Source of the DNA: Roseateles_B flavus
GTDB taxonomy: Bacteria; Pseudomonadota; Gammaproteobacteria; Burkholderiales; Burkholderiaceae_C
Length of the DNA stretch: 64,000 bases
Assembly: GCF_039872765.1 (NCBI RefSeq)
Contig: NZ_JBDPZC010000015.1
Coordinates: 1-64,000 of the forward strand
Direction: 5' to 3'
The notes beneath the pieces are model-generated. The model was not told the origin of the DNA, did not search any database, and saw only the letters and a program-made list of their open reading frames with translations. This document shows positions 56,417 through 63,298 of this stretch, piece after piece; the first letter of the stretch is position 1, and each line of letters starts with the position of its first letter. The position numbers were made by a program, and so were the translations under genes.

Positions 56417-57070
56417 ATGGGCAAGCTGGTGGTTTCGCTCGACGGCGTGGTGATCAAGGAAGTGCAGATCACCAAGGACAAGACCACGCTCGGTCGGCGC
56501 CCCTACAACGACATCGTCATCGACAACCTGGCGGTCAGCGGCGAGCATGCCGTGCTGCAGATGGTGGGTGCCGACGTCTTCATCGAGGACCTCAACTCCA
56601 CCAACGGCACCTACATCAACGGCAAGGCCATCAAGAAGCAGCTGCTGGCCAACAACGATGTGGTGGAAGTCGGCAAGTACAAGATCCGCTACCTGGTCGA
56701 GGAAAACGCCGACTACGAGAAGACCATGATCCTGAAGCCGGGGGCCACCTCGCCGACGGGCTTCGGCCTGCCGTCTGGCTTTGGCAGCATGCCCACGGCA
56801 GCGAACACCAACCCGGCCTCCATCAAGGTGCTCAACGGTGCTGCGGCGGGCCGCGAGGTGAGCCTGACCAAGGTCGTCACGACGGTCGGCAAGCCGGGCG
56901 TTCAGGTGGCTTCCATCACCAAGCGCCCCAGCGGCTACGTGCTGGCCCATGTGGAAGGCCAGTCCCGGCCCACCATCAACGGCAGCCCCCTGGTGGGCGA
57001 GTCCATCGCGCTCAAGAGCGGCGACGTCATCGAGCTGGCCGGCACGCAGATGCAGTTCCTGCAGGCCTGA
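56417..57070 (+). CDS. Double FHA-type phosphopeptide-binding protein
   Basis: The 217-residue protein has a classical FHA domain at ~1-95 (TTLGRRPYNDIVIDNLAVSG, EDLNSTNGTYINGKAIKK). A second divergent FHA-like domain occupies ~135-217 (IKVLNGAAAGREVSLTKVVT, TINGSPLVGESIALKSGDVI). FHA domains bind phosphothreonine, so it is the natural reader of the upstream kinase. The second domain has lost the Arg/Ser/His core residues and may not bind phosphate. It lies 79 bp after the phosphatase. Confidence 0.9.
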   Translation: MGKLVVSLDGVVIKEVQITKDKTTLGRRPYNDIVIDNLAVSGEHAVLQMVGADVFIEDLNSTNGTYINGKAIKKQLLANNDVVEVGKYKIRYLVEENADYEKTMILKPGATSPTGFGLPSGFGSMPTAANTNPASIKVLNGAAAGREVSLTKVVTTVGKPGVQVASITKRPSGYVLAHVEGQSRPTINGSPLVGESIALKSGDVIELAGTQMQFLQA

Positions 57071-57274
57071 TCGGCCGGGGCAGCGAGGCGCCGTGCAGAG
57101 TTCACGGCCCTGTCGACTGCAATCGTCACCCGTCCAATTAGCCGGCTGAATCGGGACTTCGGCGCTACCCAGGGCTGGAGGCCCGGCGTACATTGCCTGC
57201 ACCCGAATCCACGGCGGACCTGGCTGCTCCCGCAGCGACAGGTGCGCCGTGCGCCCCCCAGCCTTGAGTTTTCC

Positions 57275-58051
57275 ATGAACATCCGCGTCCTGGGTTGTTC
57301 CGGCTCCATTGCCGCCGGCTACAAGACCACCGCCTTCCTGCTCGACGACGACGTCCTGATCGACGCGGGCACAGGTGTGGGCGATCTGGAGCTGGCTGCC
57401 CTGGCGCGCATCGACCACATCCTGGTGACCCATGCGCACCTGGACCATGTGCTGGGCATCCCCCTGCTGGCGGATTCCGTGATGCGTCTGCGCATGCAGG
57501 CCGGCCGCCCGCCCATCCAGGTCCATGCCCTGCCCGAGACGCTCGCTGCGCTGCGCCAGCACCTCTTCAACGGCGTGATCTGGCCTGACTTCACCCGGCT
57601 GCCCGAGCCTGAGCGTCCGGCCCTGCAGTTCCGGCCCCTGGCCGTGGGCGAGCGCAGAGCATTCGGCAGTCGCCAGATCGAGGTGCTCAGCGCCTCGCAC
57701 ACTGTGCCGGCCTGCGGCTTTGCGGTGGACGCCGGCGAGGCCGGGCACTGGGTCTTCACCGGAGACACCGGCCCGAACCCCGCCCTGTGGGCACGGCTCG
57801 CCGAAATCAAGGTGGCGCAGCTGGTCATTGAGACCGCGTTCGGTGACGATGAATGCGAGTTGGCGCGTATTTCACAGCATTTGTGCCCGCGATCGCTGGC
57901 GCAGGAGCTGCGCCAGCTGGCCCAGCCGGCCGAGGTCTACATCACCCACATCAAGCCGGGTGAGATCGAGGCCGTGATGCAGGCCATCCATGCGCTGGAC
58001 AAGCGCCACAGCGTCACCGCCCTCCACGCGGGCCAGCTCCTGCAGCTGTGA
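57275..58051 (+). CDS. MBL-fold hydrolase resembling class II cyclic-nucleotide phosphodiesterase
   Basis: The 258-residue metallo-beta-lactamase-fold enzyme has HILVTHAHLDHVLGIPLLAD (HxHxDH metal motif), a distal Asp in HWVFTGDTGPNPALW and His in YITHIKPGEIE. Its N-terminus MNIRVLGCSGSIAAGYKTTA, and the region before the distal His (LVIETAFGDDECELA), match class II 3',5'-cAMP phosphodiesterases (CpdP/PDE1-like). It probably hydrolyses cyclic nucleotides, though related folds have other substrates. It lies 204 bp after the FHA gene, likely with its own promoter. Confidence 0.8.
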   Translation: MNIRVLGCSGSIAAGYKTTAFLLDDDVLIDAGTGVGDLELAALARIDHILVTHAHLDHVLGIPLLADSVMRLRMQAGRPPIQVHALPETLAALRQHLFNGVIWPDFTRLPEPERPALQFRPLAVGERRAFGSRQIEVLSASHTVPACGFAVDAGEAGHWVFTGDTGPNPALWARLAEIKVAQLVIETAFGDDECELARISQHLCPRSLAQELRQLAQPAEVYITHIKPGEIEAVMQAIHALDKRHSVTALHAGQLLQL

Positions 58052-58120
58052 TTCCGGCTGCCGCGGGGCGCTGAGCCCGTGTCGCCTGCTGACCTTCATT
58101 TACCTTCTGCAACGCTCCCG

Positions 58121-58190
58121 ACTGACCATTTTTGTCAGCCCCTTCCGAGGGCGACCAATCGCGCCAACTGGACTGACAAAAATGGTCAGT
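58121..58190. promoter_or_regulatory. Paired inverted 18-mers upstream of pilA (PilR enhancer candidate)
   Basis: ACTGACCATTTTTGTCAG at 58121-58138 occurs as an exact reverse complement at 58173-58190, 34 bp later. Each contains TTTTTGTC, resembling the TGTC-type elements bound by PilR in Pseudomonas. The pair lies 52-121 bp upstream of the sigma-54 promoter, where an enhancer-binding protein would bind. PilR/PilS are not in the window. Confidence 0.65.
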
Positions 58191-58241
58191 TCGAGGGCTA
58201 ACCAGCGTGACTTTTGCCCGCAGATCCGCACAATCGCCAGC

Positions 58242-58258
58242 TGGCACGACCCCTGCAT
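58242..58258 (+). promoter_or_regulatory. Sigma-54 (RpoN) promoter of pilA
   Basis: TGGCACGACCCCTGCAT matches the -24/-12 consensus (TGGCAC-N5-TTGCA/T), with the invariant GG and GC in correct 10 bp spacing. It lies 47 bp upstream of the pilA start. RpoN dependence of major pilin genes is well established in proteobacteria. Confidence 0.9.
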
Positions 58259-58304
58259 TCAGGGGGGCTGTCCTACCCCCTCAATTTGCTCATAGGAGTA
58301 ATTC

Positions 58305-58778
58305 ATGAAGTACCTGCAAAAGGGTTTCACCCTGATCGAGCTGATGATCGTCGTGGCCATCATCGGCATCCTGGCCGCCGTGGCCCTGCCGGCCTACCAA
58401 GACTACATGGTCCGTAGCCAGGTCTCCGAGCCCGTCGCCCTGCTGACCGGCCTGAAGGCTCCCCTGTCCGAGTACGGCGCTGACAAGAACGCCTGGCCCA
58501 GCACCCTGGTGCCCCCGATGGCCACCCCCTCCGCTGGCGAACTGAACGCCACCCTGGTGGGCAAGTACAGCACCGTGTCCAAAACCGTGTCTGGCCTCTA
58601 TCCCTCCGGCGTGATCACCGCCACCATGACCACCGGTAAGGCCAGCGGCGGCGTCCTGAAGCTGACGACCGGCAACGGCGGCAGCACCTGGTCCTGCGGC
58701 AACACCACGGTGGACGGCGTGACCGGTTCCGGCACCACCATCGAAGCCAAGTACCTGCCGAACGCCTGCAAGCCCTAA
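58305..58778 (+). CDS. pilA: Type IVa major pilin
   Basis: The 157-residue prepilin has a short leader cleaved by PilD after G7 (MKYLQKG-FTLIE), F8 as first mature residue and the conserved Glu at mature position 5. The hydrophobic helix FTLIELMIVVAIIGILAAVA follows. The C-terminal disulfide loop is likely formed by the two cysteines in STWSCGN and PNACKP. A Ser/Thr-rich C-terminal half offers O-glycosylation sites. It is driven by a sigma-54 promoter and followed by a strong terminator. The downstream genes form a putative pilin glycosylation cluster. Confidence 0.95.
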   Translation: MKYLQKGFTLIELMIVVAIIGILAAVALPAYQDYMVRSQVSEPVALLTGLKAPLSEYGADKNAWPSTLVPPMATPSAGELNATLVGKYSTVSKTVSGLYPSGVITATMTTGKASGGVLKLTTGNGGSTWSCGNTTVDGVTGSGTTIEAKYLPNACKP

Positions 58779-58800
58779 TCGGTTTTTGCATGCCATGATC

Positions 58801-58822
58801 AAAGGGGGCTCTGGCCCCCTTT
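58801..58822 (+). terminator. Terminator after pilA
   Basis: AAAGGGGGC-TCTG-GCCCCCTTT is a perfect 9 bp stem followed by TTG-TTG-TTTG. It lies 22 bp past the pilA stop and should make pilin mRNA largely monocistronic, with the glycosylation genes at lower level by read-through or their own promoter. Confidence 0.85.
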
Positions 58823-58916
58823 GTTGTTTGCTGCGCTACATGCCAGGTGGGCGCCGCAACGATGCGGTCCTCGCCGTTCAGGCGGACCGCCCGTCTTTCA
58901 AGAAGAGATGCATTCC

Positions 58917-60821
58917 ATGCTGGATTGGTTGAAGAAGTCGGACCGCTTGCAGTGGGCGCTGCTGGTGCTGGTCTGCATCGCCCTGTATGGCCGGACGATC
59001 GGCTTTGCCTACGTCTGGGATGACGGAATCATCTTCCTCAGCAAGAACTCGCTGGTGGTCGAACCCCTCAGCTGGCGGCTCCTGACCGAGCCCATCCTGG
59101 AGGGCACCAGCTACATGCGGCCCTTGGTGCTGCTGAGTTGGTGGGCCGAATTCCATCTCTTCGGCCAGCAGCCCGGGGTGTCTCATGGCATCAATGTGGC
59201 GCTGCTGCTCATCAATGTGCTGCTGCTGCGCTCGCTCGCGCGCCGCGTCCTGGAAGAGCGGGGCGAGGTCCAGCCGGCCTTCTGGGCGACAGTGGCGGCC
59301 CTGTGCTACGCCGTGCATCCGGCGCTGATCGAATCCACGGCCTGGGTGTCCGGGCGCTTCGACCTGCTGGCCACCACGGGCATCCTGGCGGCCAGCCGCG
59401 CCTTCCTGGCTTATGGCCGGCCCTTGCCGGTCCGCGTGGTCGGCGTGCTGCTGGGCACCCTGGTCGCGCTCGCCAGCAAGGAGCTGGGGGCGGTGACGCC
59501 CGGCATCCTGTTCTGCTTGTGGATGGCGACCTCGGCCGACGACCGCCAGCCGCTGGGCGCGAACCTGCGTCGTGCCCTGCGCACCCAGGCCCCGATCTGG
59601 CTGGCCTCGCTGCTGCTGTTGCTGACCTACTTCATCGTGCGCCGCCTGAGCATGGGCCAGGTCTACCACTCCATCTGGGGCGCGGAGTACCTGCTGGCCC
59701 TGGTCCGGACCCAGCTGCCCCTGGAAGCGCTCAAGTTCTATTCCAGCATGGTGGTCTGGCCTTTCGGCCGGATCGGCATCTTCCATCCCTATTCCGTCCT
59801 GACGCTGGACATGGCGGCCATCCTGGGCAATCTGGCGACCCTGGCGATCACCCTGGTGGTGCTCTGGCAGGCCTTGCGTCGCCAGGCGTCCTGGGCCTGG
59901 CTGCTGATGGCGGCCTATGTGGGCATCGTCCTGGTGCTGCACTTCATTCCGCTGAGCATTGCCGACAACGTCGCCCAGGAGCGCTTCATGACGGCGCCGC
60001 TGGCCTTCGTGGCGCTGGCCTTCGTCTGCTTCCCCTGGCGCTCCGCCGTGGGTGACCGGCTCCAGCTGCGCGAACGGGCGCGTCAGGCCGCCGCGGCCCT
60101 GTCCCTGGGGGGCTGGCTGGTCTTTGCTTCGCTGGTGACGGCCAGCCTGGTCCCGCTGTGGGCCCGTCCCGAACTGCTGTGGCGCTGGGCCAGTCACCAG
60201 CACCCGGATGTCGTCAACATCCGCCACAACTACATGGAGGCGGCCCTGTCCAGCGGCCATCCCGACTGGGTGCAGGCCGAGATCGACCGGCTGCTCAAGA
60301 AGAACGGCGGCCTGGAGGTGGGCGAGCAGACCATCTACGCCAGCCTGCTGATGCGTCAGGGCAATCCGGAAAGCCTCAAGTACCTGGAAGGCGTTCTCTA
60401 CGCCCTTCCCAAGTTCCATGCGATGCCGGACGGCGCTCGGGGCCTGGCGGCCTTTCCCATGTCGAGCTCCATGGTTGGCGCGGCTTACACCAACTATGCG
60501 CTGGCACTGCTGCTCTTCGAGGGTGATGGCAAGCGAGCCCTGGAGAACAACCAGATCGCGCGCTGGTACCTGAAGAACACCAGCAGCGGCTACCTGAACT
60601 ACACCGACGCGGCGATCTACTATGCGATGGGTGACATCGCACGGGCGGACCGGATCATGGAAGAGAACCAGGCGGTCTACTTCGACAACAAGGACAACCT
60701 GATCCGGCAGATGCACGCCGTTGTGCAGCTGTATTGCGACCGGTGGCAGGAGAAGGACGCGGCGGTCCAGCGCTCCTGCGCCACCCTGCGCCAGCGCCAG
60801 TTCTTCGAGAACCGCCCCTGA
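58917..60821 (+). CDS. GT-C type membrane glycosyltransferase (TMTC-like) with TPR-like tail
   Basis: The 634-residue polytopic membrane protein has about ten helices over residues 15-430. A catalytic-loop acidic pair lies after the first helix (FAYVWDDGIIFLSKNSL), the position of the Asp pair in GT-C dolichyl- or polyprenyl-phosphate-sugar transferases such as TMTC/PMT proteins. AVHPALIESTAWVSGRFDLL is a second TMTC-like motif. The C-terminal ~200 residues are soluble helical hairpins resembling TPRs. The start at 58917 has AGAAGAG 9 nt upstream; 58908 is alternative. Its place directly after pilA points to O-glycosylation of pilin; the sugar is inferred from the DprE genes. Confidence 0.75.
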   Translation: MLDWLKKSDRLQWALLVLVCIALYGRTIGFAYVWDDGIIFLSKNSLVVEPLSWRLLTEPILEGTSYMRPLVLLSWWAEFHLFGQQPGVSHGINVALLLINVLLLRSLARRVLEERGEVQPAFWATVAALCYAVHPALIESTAWVSGRFDLLATTGILAASRAFLAYGRPLPVRVVGVLLGTLVALASKELGAVTPGILFCLWMATSADDRQPLGANLRRALRTQAPIWLASLLLLLTYFIVRRLSMGQVYHSIWGAEYLLALVRTQLPLEALKFYSSMVVWPFGRIGIFHPYSVLTLDMAAILGNLATLAITLVVLWQALRRQASWAWLLMAAYVGIVLVLHFIPLSIADNVAQERFMTAPLAFVALAFVCFPWRSAVGDRLQLRERARQAAAALSLGGWLVFASLVTASLVPLWARPELLWRWASHQHPDVVNIRHNYMEAALSSGHPDWVQAEIDRLLKKNGGLEVGEQTIYASLLMRQGNPESLKYLEGVLYALPKFHAMPDGARGLAAFPMSSSMVGAAYTNYALALLLFEGDGKRALENNQIARWYLKNTSSGYLNYTDAAIYYAMGDIARADRIMEENQAVYFDNKDNLIRQMHAVVQLYCDRWQEKDAAVQRSCATLRQRQFFENRP

Positions 60822-60826
60822 CCGCC

Positions 60827-61531
60827 ATGGCTGCCCGCTGGAGATTCGCTTTCGTCGCCCTGCTGCTGAGCCTGCTGGTCTGCGCCCTGCCGGTCTGGCT
60901 GCTGTTCGACCTCTGGTACCCCGCCGCCTGGCGGCCTTTTGACGGCGGCTGGCCGATGATGGCGCTGGCCGGCGTCGCCGTGCTGATCACACCTGCGCTG
61001 GGGGCCCTGGTGTACAAGGCCAATCGCCGCGCCCTCCTGCTGGACATGGTCGTGATCTGCCTGCTGCAGCTGGTGACCCTGGGCTTTGCCGTGCATGCGC
61101 TGCACCAGGGGCGGCCGGCCTGGATCGCCTTCGTCAAGGACGACTTCCGCCTCCTGCGGCCGGTGCGCATGCGCACGCTGCCCGCGACGCCCTGGCACAG
61201 CGGGCCGCGCTGGGTGGGCGCGCCCTATGCCCAGGACCCCGCCGTGCGTGCGCAGCAGATCACGCGTGAGCTGGCCGACAACATCCCCGTGGAGAGCCTG
61301 GCCGAGTCCCATGTGCCCATCGAGCAGGTCCAGCCCGCCATCCATGCGGCCGCGCGGCCCCTGTCGCGTCTGAACGAGTTCAATCCACCCGCCCAGGTGG
61401 CGGCCGTGCTGGCGGGTCATCCGCAGGCCGCCGGCTGGCTGCCCTTGAAGGGCGTGGAGCGTGATGGCGTCGTGCTGGTGGATGCACAAGGGCGGCCGCT
61501 GCTGGCCGTGCCCCTGGCGCCATGGCCTTGA
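60827..61531 (+). CDS. Type IV pilin accessory protein (TfpX/TfpY/TfpZ-like)
   Basis: The 234-residue inner-membrane protein has three hydrophobic helices (~6-28, ~42-62, ~71-92) and a soluble C-terminal domain. The segment ALLLDMVVICLLQLVTLGFA followed by HALHQGRPAWIAFVKDDFRL matches the hallmark of TfpX/Y/Z-type accessories (LDxxxIxxLQxxALxYG...RPxxxVFxxDRF). These are needed for assembly of their cognate pilins in Pseudomonas. It follows the glycosyltransferase by 5 bp and overlaps gtrA by 10 bp. Confidence 0.78.
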   Translation: MAARWRFAFVALLLSLLVCALPVWLLFDLWYPAAWRPFDGGWPMMALAGVAVLITPALGALVYKANRRALLLDMVVICLLQLVTLGFAVHALHQGRPAWIAFVKDDFRLLRPVRMRTLPATPWHSGPRWVGAPYAQDPAVRAQQITRELADNIPVESLAESHVPIEQVQPAIHAAARPLSRLNEFNPPAQVAAVLAGHPQAAGWLPLKGVERDGVVLVDAQGRPLLAVPLAPWP

Positions 61532-61995
61532 AGCAGGCGATACCCATGGGCAGCCCCACAGGTCTTGGCGTGTCGCGCATGCGCCTGCCGGCGCTGTACG
61601 CCCTGCTGGCGGCCCTGGCCACGGCGGCCAATATCGGTGCGCAGGACCTGCTGCTGCGCCTCTATCAGGGCCCCTGGCATGTGGCGGCTTCCGTGGTGCT
61701 GGGCACCGGCGTCGGCCTGGTGCTCAAGTACGTGCTCGACAAGCGGTACATCTTCCGCTTCCGAGCCCGCAGTGCGGCCCATGATGCGCAGACCTTCGTG
61801 CTCTACGTCGGTGCCGGCGTGCTGACCACGGCCCTCTTCTGGGGGACCGAATGGAGCTTCGACCGCTGCTTCGGTGGCGATCGCCTCATGCGCTATGCGG
61901 GGGCCGTGCTGGGCCTGGCTGCCGGCTACTGGCTCAAGTACCACCTGGACAAGCGCTATGTGTTCCGTGTCGCCGCCAGCGGGGCGCAGGCATGA
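61522..61995 (+). CDS. GtrA-family membrane protein (putative polyprenyl-sugar flippase)
   Basis: The 157-residue protein has four membrane helices and the GtrA signature repeated twice (GLVLKYVLDKRYIFRF and GYWLKYHLDKRYVFRV). GtrA-like proteins are thought to translocate polyprenyl-phosphate-linked sugars across the inner membrane. Rv3789, the mycobacterial member, works beside DprE1/DprE2 in arabinan synthesis. The first ATG overlaps the upstream gene by 10 bp; an ATG at 61546 is possible. It overlaps the dprE1-like gene by 4 bp. Confidence 0.88.
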   Translation: MALKQAIPMGSPTGLGVSRMRLPALYALLAALATAANIGAQDLLLRLYQGPWHVAASVVLGTGVGLVLKYVLDKRYIFRFRARSAAHDAQTFVLYVGAGVLTTALFWGTEWSFDRCFGGDRLMRYAGAVLGLAAGYWLKYHLDKRYVFRVAASGAQA

Positions 61996-63296
61996 GGCCG
62001 ATGCAGTCCTGGGGCCGGCTGGAGTCCGCCCTGCATCGCGTGGTGGAGCTCACGGACGAAGCCTCGCTGCCCGCGCAGCTGCAGGCCCAGAAGCCGGGCA
62101 TCGCCTATGGTCAGGGGCGCAGCTATGGCGATGTCTGCCTGAATCCCGGCGGCACGCTGTGGCGGCTTTCTGCCCTGGACCACTTTCTCAGCTGGGACGC
62201 GCAGACCGGCCTCCTGTGCTGCGAAGGCGGCATCCTGCTCCAGGACATCCAGCGCACCCTGCTGCCGCAGGGCTGGCTGCTGCCGGTGACGCCGGGTACG
62301 CAGCTGGTGAGCGTGGGCGGTGCCATCGCCAACGATGTGCATGGCAAGAACCACCATGGTTTTGGCAGCTTTGGCGACCACGTCCGGCGCCTCTGGCTGG
62401 CCCGCAGCGACGGCACGGTGCTCGAATGCAGCCGGGCCCTGGAGCCGCAGTGCTTTGCGGCCACGGTGGGTGGGCTGGGCCTGACCGGCGTCATCGTGCG
62501 CGCCGAGCTGCAGCTGCGCCGGGTGCCCGGCCCCTGGCTGGACACCCACACCCAGCCCTTCCGGGGCCTGGACGAGTTCTTTGCCCTGGCCGATGGCAGC
62601 GAGCCGGCCTGGGAGCACAGCGTGGCCTGGATCGACTGCCTGACGCAGTCCCGCGGCGGCGTGCGCGGCATCTTTCTGCGGGCGAATCCCTCGACGGCCC
62701 AGACCGGCCCCCAGCCCGCGAAGGGCCTCCGGCGCCTGCCGGTGACGCCGCCGGTGTCCCTGGTGAATGCACTCACCCTGCGGCCCTTCAATGCCGCCTA
62801 CTACCGCCTGCAACGCCACCGGGCCGGCAGCGCCCGGCAGCACTACGAGACCTTCTTCTACCCGCTGGACGGGCTGATGGACTGGAACCGCATGTACGGC
62901 CCGCGGGGCTTCTACCAGTACCAGAGCGTGGTGCCGCCCGGCACGGCGCGCGAGGCCACCGAGGCCATGCTGCAAGCCATCGCGCGCAGCGGGGAGGGCT
63001 CCTTCCTCGCGGTGCTGAAGACCTTTGGGGCCCGCCCCTCACCCGGCCTCCTCAGCTTTGCGCGGCCGGGCACGACGCTGGCGCTTGATTTCCCCAACCG
63101 CGGCGAGCGCACCGCGCGGCTCTTCGAGCGGCTCGATGCCATCGTCCGCGAGGCGGGGGGCGCCCTCTATCCTGCCAAGGACGCACGCATGCCGCGCGCC
63201 CTGTTCGAAGCGGGCTTTCCACGATTGAATGAGTTCTTGCAGTGGCGCGACCCGGGCATGTCCTCGGCCCTGTCGCGTCGCCTGCTGGGGAGTTGA
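61992..63296 (+). CDS. dprE1: DprE1-like FAD-dependent decaprenylphosphoryl-ribose 2'-oxidase
   Basis: The 434-residue FAD oxidase of the VAO family oxidises polyprenylphosphoryl-ribose at C2', the first half of epimerisation to the D-arabinose donor. Motifs: GIAYGQGRSYGDVCLN and VGGAIANDVHGKNHHGFGSF (FAD binding, as in mycobacterial DprE1), and the catalytic-site Lys in LYPAKDARM (K396, equivalent to Mtb K418). The residue equivalent to Mtb Cys387, the benzothiazinone target, is Ala364 (LALDFP). The start overlaps gtrA (ATGA). dprE2 follows 2 bp later. Confidence 0.85.
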   Translation: MRPMQSWGRLESALHRVVELTDEASLPAQLQAQKPGIAYGQGRSYGDVCLNPGGTLWRLSALDHFLSWDAQTGLLCCEGGILLQDIQRTLLPQGWLLPVTPGTQLVSVGGAIANDVHGKNHHGFGSFGDHVRRLWLARSDGTVLECSRALEPQCFAATVGGLGLTGVIVRAELQLRRVPGPWLDTHTQPFRGLDEFFALADGSEPAWEHSVAWIDCLTQSRGGVRGIFLRANPSTAQTGPQPAKGLRRLPVTPPVSLVNALTLRPFNAAYYRLQRHRAGSARQHYETFFYPLDGLMDWNRMYGPRGFYQYQSVVPPGTAREATEAMLQAIARSGEGSFLAVLKTFGARPSPGLLSFARPGTTLALDFPNRGERTARLFERLDAIVREAGGALYPAKDARMPRALFEAGFPRLNEFLQWRDPGMSSALSRRLLGS

Positions 63297-63298
63297 AG

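Noticed and set aside
58878..60716. Long minus-strand frame (612 codons) opposite the glycosyltransferase
   Set aside because: Antisense shadow with no motifs. The + strand frame has membrane helices and GT-C motifs.
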